From positions 89,952 through 105,917 of the forward strand of contig NW_006920878.1 of the NCBI RefSeq assembly GCF_000417875.1: DNA of 15,966 bases. The letters are read 5' to 3'. Below the pieces are notes generated by a model. The model was not told where the DNA came from. It ran no database searches and worked only from the letters and a program-made list of their open reading frames with translations. This DNA is from Pseudozyma flocculosa PF-1 (Eukaryota > Basidiomycota > Ustilaginomycetes > Ustilaginales > Ustilaginaceae). This document shows, one piece after another, positions 8,498 to 15,966 of the stretch. Made by a program: the position numbers and the translations under genes. The first letter of the stretch is position 1. The number at the start of each line of letters is the position of its first letter.

Positions 8498-8615
8498 AAC
8501 CGGGCTGCTCTTCGTTGCCCGAGTCGTTCTTCTCCTCGTTTTCGGCGGGCTTGGGTGCCTCGGGAGCGTCCTCGGCCTTGGGCTTCTTGTCCTTGGTGGC
8601 TTGCTGGGCAGACAT
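7992..8615 (-). CDS. Low-complexity LEA-like protein with amphipathic beta-type C-terminus (207 residues)
   Basis: The AUG at 8615 is followed by MSAQQATKDKKPKAEDAPEA. Order of parts: a Lys/Glu/Pro-rich start; a (Gly-Ser) run at about residues 39-50; an acidic Ser/Glu/Pro block; Lys-Ser-rich and Pro-rich blocks; an Arg run (about 108-115) encoded by a CGA-type repeat; an acidic patch; then residues 140-166 with VGKPVGKAVDAVGGAADSVG. The C-terminus (about 177-207) alternates hydrophobic and polar residues (LRLDLNLDVQLELKAKVHGD) and ends TLALL, as in amphipathic beta strands. From memory, this kind of ending recurs in small fungal low-complexity proteins, but I cannot name the family securely. 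There is no signal peptide or membrane helix. The 140-166 part resembles the repeats of the 12964-15054 protein. A TATA box lies about 235 bases upstream. The stop codon overlaps a splice donor. Confidence 0.75.
8275..8294. repeat. CGA/GAC trinucleotide run encoding poly-arginine
   Basis: About six tandem CGA units (plus strand) lie within the minus-strand gene and give an uninterrupted Arg run. Arg runs of this kind can act as nuclear-localisation or nucleic-acid-binding patches. Its length may vary. Confidence 0.8.
8467..8508. repeat. Hexanucleotide GAGCCG repeat (seven units) encoding Gly-Ser
   Basis: Six exact GAGCCG units plus one GAACCG encode the (Gly-Ser)n run of the minus-strand protein. 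The tract is in frame, so changes in unit number would alter linker length without a frameshift. Confidence 0.9.
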
Positions 8616-8847
8616 GGCGGCGGCGGTCGCGGAGAGGGCGGCTGCAGCTCAATGGGGCGTGGGTTGTGGGCGCGAGGTGGTGGCAGTGGTGGCAGTGTTT
8701 TTGGCGGCGGCGGCGGCGGCTGTGGGCTGCGGCGTGGAAACTTCTGCTGCGGCTGCTGGGTCGGCTGCAGGCGGTAACGACGGACGGGCGAGAGAAGTGG
8801 CGATGGAGGATGAGACGAGAGGCCAGCGCAGGACTCGCCGCCGTCCC

Positions 8848-8855
8848 TTTATACC
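8848..8855 (-). promoter_or_regulatory. TATA box for the 7992-8615 gene
   Basis: The minus strand reads GGTATAAAGGGAC, a near-consensus TATA box, about 235 bases upstream of the AUG at 8615. The leader between them contains GCC/GCT-type repeats and no clear coding sequence. Confidence 0.55.
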
Positions 8856-10706
8856 GAGAGCTGGACGGGCGCACCAGACGCGTCCGCCAGGCCGGCCGTC
8901 GTCGTGGCTGGGCCAGGCCGTGAATCGACCTGGGGCGAGCCCTGCTTGCCTGCCTGCCTGACCCAGCCAGCCAGCCTGAGCCCCGGACGGGTCGCGCGCC
9001 CTGGACACGGCTGCCGGCCGGTGCGCCATCGCATCATGGGCGGCCGTCGATCCTTGGGACCCGCCTGCCTGTCTGCTCTTGCCTGCCTGCCTGCGTGGCC
9101 GTGCGTGGTCGTGTCGCGTGTGACGGGGTACGGACGGCGCCGTTCGATTGTGCCATCACACACGCACGCGTCCCTACGTCATGTTGACGGGCTGGGCGAC
9201 GGGCGCCGATGTGCGCCTGAGTCAAAGCGGAGACCAGGAGACGGCAGGCTGATCTGTGGCGGTGACGAGCAGGGGCCAGCGGCGTGCGGCAGGCGGTCGG
9301 TCGATGTGCTGGCCAGGCAAGGCCTTGTCTGGCTAGGTTCGCGTTGCCGGGGTGGGTGGCCCCGATGCCGAAGCCGATGTCGAGGTCCGACGGGCGGACG
9401 AGCGGGCAGGCAAGTCGAGACGACGACGGCGGTGCAATGATGCTGCAACGCCAGAAGTCGCTCGCGCGTTGGTTGAGGCGGCGGTGCGTGGGAGCGGTAC
9501 AGCGGGCAAGCAAGCCAAGACGCGCGTCGAGGTGGCAGGAATGGGGCCAGGCAGGACGGCTGGCTGGCTGCGATGCATCATGGCAGGTGCGAGCTTGGTT
9601 GCTCCGGAACGGCGAGGCAGGTCGATGTCGGCGGGCCAGCCTCAACGGCCGGAGCCCAGGCCAGAAGGAGGGGACAAGCAAGGCCACGTCAGGACCAGGG
9701 AGGTAGGGCAGCGCTGGCTGCTTGGTCGATGCGAGAGGCTAGGGCCGTGGCAGCATAGCGGAGGGGGCCTTGCTGCCTGCGTTGCCGGCTGTCTGGCTGT
9801 TCCGAGGTTGCGGTCTGTGGGCCCCGCTTGTCCCTTCACACGGGAGGCCACAAAGGCGGACGCCACCGGCCATCTTGTCTCAGCTGTGCCGCGCCACGGC
9901 AAACGGGTGTGGCAGGCCAGGCCAGGCTAGGTCAAAGGAGGGCTCTTCCGCCGGCAACCTGCCTGGGCGTCGAGGCTGTCTGCTTGCTCTGCTTGGTGGC
10001 CTGCCATGCCTGGCCCGCCGGTGCGATAGGCGCGATGCGATGCCTGCGAGCTGCTGTGGTGTTGCCCTCTGTGGATCGCTACGCTGTGTGGTCGAGATGA
10101 GCCAGAAGCAAGCAGGCAAGGTGGCGGTACCGGTGATCTCGTTTTGCCTGGCCTGAGCTCGAGCGGCGGCGGGGCCATGGCCACCAAAAAGCAGGGACGC
10201 GGCGGGTGAGTGGGTGACAAGCAGCAGGCCAGGGTCCATCACGCCGCACGCCCGCACGCACGCACGGCGAATTTTGGCGGGCTGGCTGTCCAGCAAAATC
10301 GGTTGTCAGGTGGACCGCGCATGCCCGACGCACCACGTTGCGCTGCGCTGCGCCCATCCACGCCCGCGGGCAAGCAAGCAACCAAGAGAGAGGCCGACGC
10401 GCTGCGAGGATGACTGTGCCGTGCGCCACTCATACGCCAGCCCGTGCACGAAAATCGGTTCCTGCTCGCCCTGTCGCTTTTTAGTCGTCATTTTCCGCCC
10501 GTCAGAAGAGGCAGGCAGACGCAGGCGGTGCAGGTGCGGCCTTGCCAGCCAGTCAGGCAGAATTGCGCGGCACAGAGGGTGGCGCCGCCAAATCGCCCGG
10601 CTTGCCTGCCTGCCTGCTTTTTCTTCCTGACCGGCCTGCTGCCTCCCTATCGACCGCCGCATGCATGGCAGCTTCCCGCAGCCGTGTCGTACGCTCACCG
10701 CACCCA
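8856..10706. other. 1.85 kb low-complexity intergenic region without a recognisable gene
   Basis: Long open frames exist here on both strands, but they lack codon-position bias and are interrupted by tetranucleotide runs. Those runs include TGCC/CCAG units at 8945-8977, TGCC units at 9061-9095, GGCA at 10511-10525 and TGCC at 10602-10618. GGCTAGG words occur near 9332, 9738 and 9923. I found no transposase motif, no terminal inverted repeat and no tRNA cloverleaf. It may be a long promoter/intergenic spacer, a decayed element, or hold a non-coding RNA. Confidence 0.5.
8945..8977. repeat. TGCC / CCAG tetranucleotide runs
   Basis: Tandem GCCTGCCTGCCTG is followed by CCAGCCAGCCAGCC. Similar TGCC/GGCA runs recur at about 9061-9095, 10602-10618 and 11131-11147, so this is a family of simple repeats scattered over the gene-poor stretch. 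Confidence 0.8.
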
Positions 10707-11217
10707 ATGTCGAACGAGTAACCCAAGACCATCGACGACGAGGCAGCCACCTGCAACGCACGCCACACAGGACTCGCCCCCGCCGTCGGTCGATGCGGCG
10801 TGCTGTGCACGAGGAGCAGGCAGGCGACAAATGACGACATACCGCCCCTCGACGACCTGCTGGCCGGTCCTGCCCTCGAGCGCTGGCGCACGACGCACGG
10901 CGTCTATGGCGGCCCTACCTCCATCAGCACGCTGGCCACGTCCCAGCCTAGCCCAGCCTAGCCTGGCCTAGCCTGCTGTCCCTCCTGCCTCACCGCCCAA
11001 CCTCTTCCTGCAGCGGAGGCGACGACGGCAGCGGCGGCCGCCTCGAGGCGATGGAAGCACGCAGGCCGCCCTTCGAGCCGTTCCTGGTCATGCATGGCGG
11101 TGCTTCTGACCTCGTGGGCCCCCGATCGAGCAGTCAGGCAGGCAGGCGACGGCCTCGTCCTCGCCTCCTCGCCGGCCAGTCTGACAGGCCACTTTGCCCT
11201 CTCTGACATGCAGCAGG
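10707..11217 (+). CDS. Possible cryptic multi-exon gene (5' part), 3' end unresolved
   Basis: Several short segments with protein-like content and C/G-rich third positions can be joined in phase. The parts are: AUG 10707 (MSNE, exon to 10717); intron 10718-10819 (GTAACC...CAG); exon 10820-10939 (QATNDDIPPLDDLLAG then PALERWRTTHGVYGG); intron 10940-11013 (weak donor GTCCCA, good CTTCCTGCAG acceptor); exon 11014-11099 (GDDGSGGRLEAMEARRPPFE then PFLVMHG); a possible 46-nt intron 11100-11145 (GTGCTT, CTGAC, GGCAG); then an exon starting DGLVLASSPASLTGHFALSD. Beyond about 11217 the frame enters GGCTAGG repeats and I cannot follow it with confidence. Weak donors and repeats inside the introns mean this could be a real spliced gene, a decaying pseudogene, or chance. 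I recognise no family. Confidence 0.3.
10944..10975. repeat. CCTAGCC-rich repeat cluster
   Basis: Three copies of CCTAGCC (GGCTAGG on the other strand) lie in about 30 bases, within the putative second intron of the cryptic gene. The same word recurs, often tandemly, at other non-coding places in the window. Confidence 0.75.
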
Positions 11218-12658
11218 CTAGGCTAGGCTGCCGAAGGCCTCTCGCCGTCCGCTGGCAGGCCGGCATGATGTCGCCCTGCCTGCTTCTTTTCTCGGTGCGC
11301 CCGGCATGAGCGACGGTTGGACGGTCAGGCAACCTCCAGAGGCGCGGCCCCTCGAAACGTGCAACATGACCTCGACGCCCTGCCTCCCCGCCGGCCGGCC
11401 CATGCCACGCACCCGGCTCTTGTTGCACTACGATCTCGGACAGCCCCCCGCCGGCCTCGTCTTTGGCGCAACGACGATTGCCCACGTCCATCGTGCACCG
11501 CCACCCTCGCCGTCGCCGTCGTCGTCGAGCGAACAAGCCAACCAGCGGGCGGGCAATCAGCAACCGGCCTGTCTTGCTTGCCTCCGGTCGACGTCGCCTG
11601 GCTGCAGCGGCGATGACGGCCATGCATCGGGCCCGCGAGGTACCGGTAGACGCCGCCCTCGCCATCATCGTTGTCGAGCAAGCGACGAAGCCAGAGCAAG
11701 CAAACATGCATGCACCCCGTCGACCCCTGCCCTGGCCTCGCTGTTGTCCGCCAGCTTCGACGAGGAGCACGTCGGGACTCATCCGCCCGCGTCTTTTCCG
11801 GGCAACGCATCGGGACCCTCGACATCATCGTACGTGCTGGCCAGCGCAGCGACCGACCCCAGCCTCCAGTCTGGAAGAGGGGAGCTCCGTGTCCGCGCCG
11901 TCGCGACCGTGCTTCTCACGGTCTCGGATGGCCTCGTCCCAGACAGCTGGAGAAGCGGTGGCCGCGCTCGACAGCTCTCATCAGCTCGTCCGGGAGGCCG
12001 GTCGTTGTGGTAGGCTAGGGTGCGTCTGGCTCGCGACGGCCATCCATCGAAGGCAACGCCGCGTCTCGTGTCTCGCAAGACGGCTCCCTGCTGGTCATTC
12101 CTGGCCCCCTCCCGATGCTAGGCTGCTGCTCGACGCCACGACAGCCCCGGACGGACAGGCCGACTTCCCCTCGGCCTCTGCCTCTTCCTCCCCACCCCCT
12201 CGCCTTGTCGCCAACGTCAAGCGACCAAGGCGAGTCCCACGTACGAACGCTCGCCGTCCGTCCGTCGCCGCCAGCGCCCCTTCCACGTCAGCAGCATGAG
12301 CGCCGTGCCTGCTTGCCGGCAGTCGCATCAGGCTAGGTTCCGACGTGGCCCTACGGCGCGTTCCTTCTGTGCACGGCTGCGACCTTCCCGCTGCAGGCCC
12401 AGGACACGACGAGCCATGACGTCGTTGCGTGCTCGAGCGAGAGGACGGGCTCTGCACCGCCACCGGACGACTTGACAGGACCGACCTGGCCTGGCCTGGT
12501 CCAGCCTCAGCTCGCCCGGTCCTTTCGGCAGCTGCGTGGAGCCAGCGTCGATCGTCATCGCGACCGAGACGGCGAGGCGCTGTCCAAGCAGGCCAAGGTA
12601 GCGCCACACCTTCTCCATCCGCCTCTTCGGCGTGCCCAGGCCATCGTCGAGACGGGAA
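11218..12658. other. 1.4 kb region without a certain gene
   Basis: The stretch is GC-rich with few stops, so many frames are open. Isolated pieces look protein-like on either strand: plus about 11360-11500 (VQHDLDALPPRRPAHATHPA), plus about 11590-11710 (MHRAREVPVDAALAIIVVEQ), minus about 11690-11640 (RRLLDNDDGEGGVYRYLAG). They conflict in strand and frame and cannot be joined by good splice sites. They could be further exons of the cryptic gene to the left, remnants, or chance. GGCTAGG words occur near 11216-11227, 12011 and 12331. The right end is presumably the upstream promoter of the LEA-like gene. Confidence 0.4.
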
Positions 12659-12660
12659 GA

Positions 12661-12668
12661 GATAAAAG
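12661..12668 (+). promoter_or_regulatory. TATA-like box of the LEA-like gene
   Basis: GAAGAGATAAAAGC sits about 296 bases before the AUG at 12964. The sequence between is a C/A-rich leader (12690-12963) with no ATG, so scanning would begin translation at 12964. The start context AAGATGACC has a favourable A at -3. Confidence 0.5.
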
Positions 12669-12963
12669 CACCTCGACGCTCCAGTCCCAGCTCCATCGCC
12701 AACCCACACCGCACCACCGCACCCACTGCACCATCGCACAACCGCACAGTCGCACCACACACTACCATCTCGCGACGCTTCGCATCACCAGAGCACCGAA
12801 TCGCTATCGCTGAGACCGCCACTTAACGAGCATCCCCAGCACCACCAGCAGCAGCGACACTCGATCCGCCTGCTGCCACGGCTCCCTCGATCTACCACCG
12901 ACTTGCCCTAGCGGCCCGCCTACCACCAAGCTGACGGCGATACCCCCTCTGCTGTTCCACAAG

Positions 12964-14211
12964 ATGACCCAAGTCCTACAGAACGCCGGCGACTTTACCA
13001 CCTCGACGCTGGGCAAGGCCACCAGCGGCCTGTCGGGCATCACCGGCGGCGGCGGCAAGGGCGGCAGCGGCGTCGACAAGTCCAAACAGCCCCCCGTCGA
13101 CACCCCCACCGACGAGACGGTGCAGTTCGACAAGCGCGCCGGAGACAGGGCCGCCGAGATCGCCAGACAGGAGAAGGAAAAGGTCGACCAGGCCGGCGAC
13201 GACGGCTGGGAGGTGACCGAGGGCGCCGGCAAGAAGGGCGACGAGGCCGCCTCTGGCCAGCCCAGCGACCAGAGCGGCGGAGGTCTGCTCGGCGGCGTCG
13301 GCAAGACTGTTGGCGGGGTGACCGACACTGTCGGCAAGACTGCCCAGGGCGCCACTGGGGCCGTCGGCAGCACCGTCAAGGGAGCGACCGATACCGTCGG
13401 CAAGACCGTCGAGGGTGCCACCGGCGGCGCTGGCGAGACTGCCGGCGGCCTCGGCAAGACCGTCAGCGGCGTGACCGACACCGTTGGCGACACTGCCAAG
13501 GGAGCCACGGACGCTGTCGGCAGCACGGCCAAGGGTGCCACGGACACCGTCGGTAACACCGTCGAAGGCGTCACGGGCGGTGCCGAAGAGGCTGCCGGAG
13601 GCGCGACGGACGCTGTCGGTAAGACCACCGAAGGCGCGACGGGCGCTCTCGGCGAGACCGCTGGCGGCGCGGGCAAGACCGTTGGCGATGCCACCGACGC
13701 TGTCGGCGAGACTGCTGAAGGCGCGGCGGACACCGCCGGCAACGCCGTTGGCGACGTCTCTGACGCAGCTGGCGAGACAGTCGAGGGCGTCACCGACTCC
13801 GCTGGCAAGACGGTCGAGGGCACCACCAAGGACGCGAGCGAGACGGCTGAAGGAGCCGTCGACGCCGTCGACAAGACCGCGGAGGACGCCACCGGCACCG
13901 CCGGCGAGGTCGCTGAGGGCGCGACCGACGAGGCCGGCGAGACCACCGAGGGCATCACGGGCGCCGTCGGCGAGACTGCAGAGGGAGTCACCGACGAGGC
14001 CAAAGGAGAGGCCGAGGGCGTCACCGGCACGGGCGACGAGACCGTCGAAGGCGCCCAGCAGGGTGTCCCCGGACAAGGCGAGGACAAGGAGGGCGAGGGC
14101 GAGGGAGAGAAGGAGGGCGACGAAGCTGCGGGAGAGGAGCAAGGCGAGCTGGAAGGCGACGCCACCGAGGGCGACAAGAAGCTCGAGGGCGAGGGTGAGG
14201 GCGAGGGCGAG

Positions 14212-14242
<31 letters not shown>

Positions 14243-15054
14243 GCGAGGGCGAGGGCGAAGGCGAAGGAGACAAGCCCGCGACGGACCCCGAGGACCCCGA
14301 GGCCGAGCCCAAGGACGAACGCACGCCCGAGCAGGCCATCGCGGACTACAAGGCCGAGCAGCAGCGCCTGCAGGACGAAGAGGACAAGGCCAAGCGCGCC
14401 GAGGCCGACGAGGCGGCCGCCAAGACCAAGGCCGAGGAGGATGAGCAGGCCAAGAAGGACGCCGAGCTGGCCAACCAGATTGCGGACCACGTCGAGAACT
14501 GCATCGAGAGGATCAAGCCGGTGCTCAAGCTGATCAAGGAGCACCTGGACAAGGCGGACCGCGACAAGAAGAACGACGCGCTCGACGAGGACAAGGTGAT
14601 CGACACGGTCAAGCCGCTGATTGAGCAGGCGACGGCGATGCTGCAGGAGTGCTACGGTGGCATCAAGGGCCTCGACCCCTCGGGCAAGCTGGCCAAGCGC
14701 GCCCAGGCCAGGTCGAGCTCGCGCAAGGCGACCGACGAGGAGTACCGCCTGGCCGACCTGCTCAAGGATCTCAGCGAAAACGTCACCAAGACGGTCGACG
14801 ACGCCCGGCGCAGGCTCGACGACATGCCCAAGGCCAAAAAGAACCTCGGCCCGCTCCTCGACCTGCTCCAGGACCCGCTCTTCCAGATCCTCAGCGCCGT
14901 CGGCCTCCTCCTCAACGGCGTCCTCTCGCTCCTCGGCAACCTCCTCCACGGCCTCGGCCTCGGCGGCATCGTAAAGGGCCTCCTCGGCGGCCTCGGCCTC
15001 GACAAGATCCTCAACAACCTCGGCCTGGGCAAGCTCCTCGGCGGCAGCAAGTGA
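12964..15054 (+). CDS. LEA-like repeat protein with (Gly-Glu)14 tract and conserved fungal C-terminal hydrophobic domain (696 residues)
   Basis: This is an intact single exon, MTQVLQNAGDFTTSTLGKAT to GKLLGGSK. Residues 1-105 are polar. About 108-365 is an array of degenerate roughly 11-residue units of the TVGKTVEGATD type, as in group-3 LEA proteins, which are disordered in water and become amphipathic helix on drying or at membranes. Residues 408-435 are Gly-Glu repeats; about 450-510 is a charged Lys/Glu/Ala coiled-coil-like helix. The C-terminus (about 510-696) contains GGIKGLDPSGKLAKR, then DDMPKAKKNLGPLLDLL, then a Leu/Gly-rich hydrophobic tail from about 628. From memory this matches the C-terminal domain of fungal 'LEA domain' proteins (I believe a DUF, possibly DUF6987, but the number is from memory). 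The likely role is stress or membrane protection, by inference. Codon bias is strong in this frame; the long open frames on the opposite strand are shadows. Confidence 0.9.
14185..14268 (+). repeat. GAGGGY hexanucleotide repeat, 14 units, encoding (Gly-Glu)14
   Basis: Eighty-four bases of GAGGGC/GAGGGT/GAAGGC units are perfectly in frame in the LEA-like gene. Third-position differences (GAG/GAA, GGC/GGT/GGA) occur mainly at the ends, which suggests recent expansion of a central homogeneous core. Confidence 0.95.
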
Positions 15055-15966
15055 GGTCGTCCTGGCCTGGCTTCGCTACGTTGGCGACCGGCGTCCATAC
15101 ATCCCTGGCCCCGTCTCTGTGACCTACCGCCCCAGACCACGTCCGCATCTCCGTCCTGATCTCAATCCCTGCCGCCGACGAGCAGCAGCGAGCAGCACGA
15201 CATCTCGTAGGGTAGCGCTCCCTCCACCGCCTACCCCCCGTCTTACCAGCTACCAGCGACAGGCTAGCGAGCGATCAACGGGCAGCGACCGCCCGACGAG
15301 CCCGTCGATGTGTCCCGAATGTATCATAGCGCAGCGCGGTCGTACGACCCGCACCCTCCCCGATCGATGCGAATCCAAAGCGTGTAGCCCTTTCTGTGGC
15401 GTGAGACGGAGGGCGGGTGAGAGGCAAATCGAGTCGGGCCGGGATGCTGCACGGCGAGCAAGCCACCTGGTGCTGGGAAGTGGGAGGTGAAAGGTGGGTG
15501 GGACTTGTGCCGTCACGGATCAGCAGCGACCAGGACGACGTTGACCGAGGGTGAAGGAACTGACGTTGTGCTGCGAGCTGGAACGAGATCGGTCAGCAGT
15601 GGTGGCGGCGACGATGAAGAGGGGGTGATGAATGAGCAGGCGACGATGAAGAAGGGTAAACGAGCAGAGACAGCCGTTGGTTGCAGCAGGCTAGGTCGAG
15701 CTGGAGCAGGGACGGGCGTGAGCATGCAACACTTGCTGCAGCAGGTCCAAGCTTTTCATAGGGCTCAACATCAAGCACCTTTCTTGTACCACTATGACTG
15801 CAGCAGTGCTGCAACACCCACCTGTTGTTGAATACACACATGAGAACAGGTCAGCCTGGCTGGTTTGTCTGTCTCTATACAATGAGGTGTGCATGAACAG
15901 CACCTGATCTGGCAAACAATTGGGGAAGGGGAGGGGGGGGGGGGGGGGGAGGGGGGAAAGGTAGTG
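15055..15966. other. Right flank (0.9 kb) without a recognisable gene
   Basis: The first few hundred bases should be the 3' UTR of the LEA-like gene. Open frames here show no codon bias. Composition shifts from GC-rich to roughly balanced between about 15720 and 15925. This AT-richer part holds a 7-base perfect inverted repeat around one base at 15799-15813 (TGCAGCA-G-TGCTGCA). I see no tRNA, transposase or coding signal. The window ends just after a G-rich tract. Confidence 0.5.
15922..15956. repeat. Poly-G tract
   Basis: A 17-base uninterrupted G run (15933-15949) is flanked by shorter G runs. It has G-quadruplex potential on the plus strand. Homopolymers of this length are also prone to sequencing and assembly error, and the exact length should be treated as uncertain. 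Confidence 0.85.

Noticed and set aside
9034..9930. Open frames of 178-217 codons on both strands around 9.0-9.9 kb
   Set aside because: They overlap each other, have no third-position bias, and are full of Arg/Pro/Ala translations of simple repeats.
11325..11828. A minus-strand frame with a protein-like piece (RRLLDNDDGEGGVYRYLAG)
   Set aside because: The piece is short and its flanks look random. A plus-strand frame over the same bases looks equally plausible, and no consistent splice model was found. Kept only as part of the unresolved region.
13484..14533. A 349-codon Arg/Ala/Pro-rich plus-strand frame inside the LEA-like gene
   Set aside because: It is a +1 frame shadow of the repeats with no coding logic of its own.
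12804..14949. Two long minus-strand open frames (511 and 657 codons) opposite the LEA-like gene
   Set aside because: Both are generated by the repeat structure and codon bias of the plus-strand gene (for example Pro-Ser or Leu-Ala repeats opposite the Gly-Glu tract). The plus frame has the conserved domain.
15799..15813. Inverted repeat considered as a transcription terminator or tRNA arm
   Set aside because: Intrinsic hairpin terminators are not expected for nuclear genes, and no cloverleaf or conserved tRNA bases can be built around it.

Overview
The window looks like nuclear DNA of a GC-rich, intron-bearing filamentous or yeast-like fungus. Genes carry short spliceosomal introns with GTGAGT-type donors, CTGAC/CTAAT-type branch sites and CAG/TAG acceptors. 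Third codon positions are strongly C/G, TATA-like boxes sit upstream of several genes, and pyrimidine-rich leaders are common. One product is an unmistakable NatA auxiliary subunit (Naa15). A basidiomycete, perhaps a smut relative (Ustilaginomycotina), is my guess from intron style and composition; nothing in the window proves it.

Layout, left to right. (1) Minus strand, 1-2009: the N-terminal 638 codons of NAA15, with one intron, running off the left edge. (2) Plus strand, 2739-3726 (5' end uncertain): a four-transmembrane, voltage-sensor-like protein of the ion-transport superfamily with one intron and no pore segments. (3) Minus strand, 3871-4626: a single-exon serine-rich, basic, partly helical protein of unknown function. 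(4) A 1.06 kb divergent promoter region. (5) Plus strand, 5682-7274: an eight-exon gene for a 311-residue charged, coiled-coil protein. (6) Minus strand, about 7498-7727: a short coding-like segment of uncertain ownership, either a 57-residue gene or an alternative last exon of the next gene. (7) Minus strand, 7992-8615: a small acidic/basic low-complexity protein with an amphipathic beta-type C-terminus, whose stop codon lies inside a good splice donor. (8) About 4 kb (8.86-12.65 kb) with almost no certain gene. It is rich in GGCA/TGCC tetranucleotide runs and a recurrent GGCTAGG word, but holds one cryptic multi-exon coding signal at 10707-11217. (9) Plus strand, 12964-15054: an intact single-exon 696-residue protein with LEA-like repeats, a (Gly-Glu)14 tract and a conserved fungal C-terminal domain that ends in a hydrophobic, Gly/Leu-rich segment. 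(10) A 0.9 kb right flank without a recognisable gene, ending in a 17-base G run.

The genes do not form a pathway; this is ordinary eukaryotic gene order with divergent and convergent pairs. Two proteins (7992-8615 and 12964-15054) share short Val-Gly-Lys-Thr/Ala-Val-Gly type repeats that resemble late-embryogenesis-abundant (LEA) proteins and may have related stress or membrane-protective roles. I found no CRISPR array, intact transposon, rRNA or confident tRNA. The best candidates for undescribed biology are the splice-site/stop overlap with a possible alternative C-terminus near 7.5-8.0 kb, the AUG-free coding-like extension of the voltage-sensor gene, the LEA-like/hydrophobic-tail protein, and the cryptic gene at 10.7-11.2 kb.
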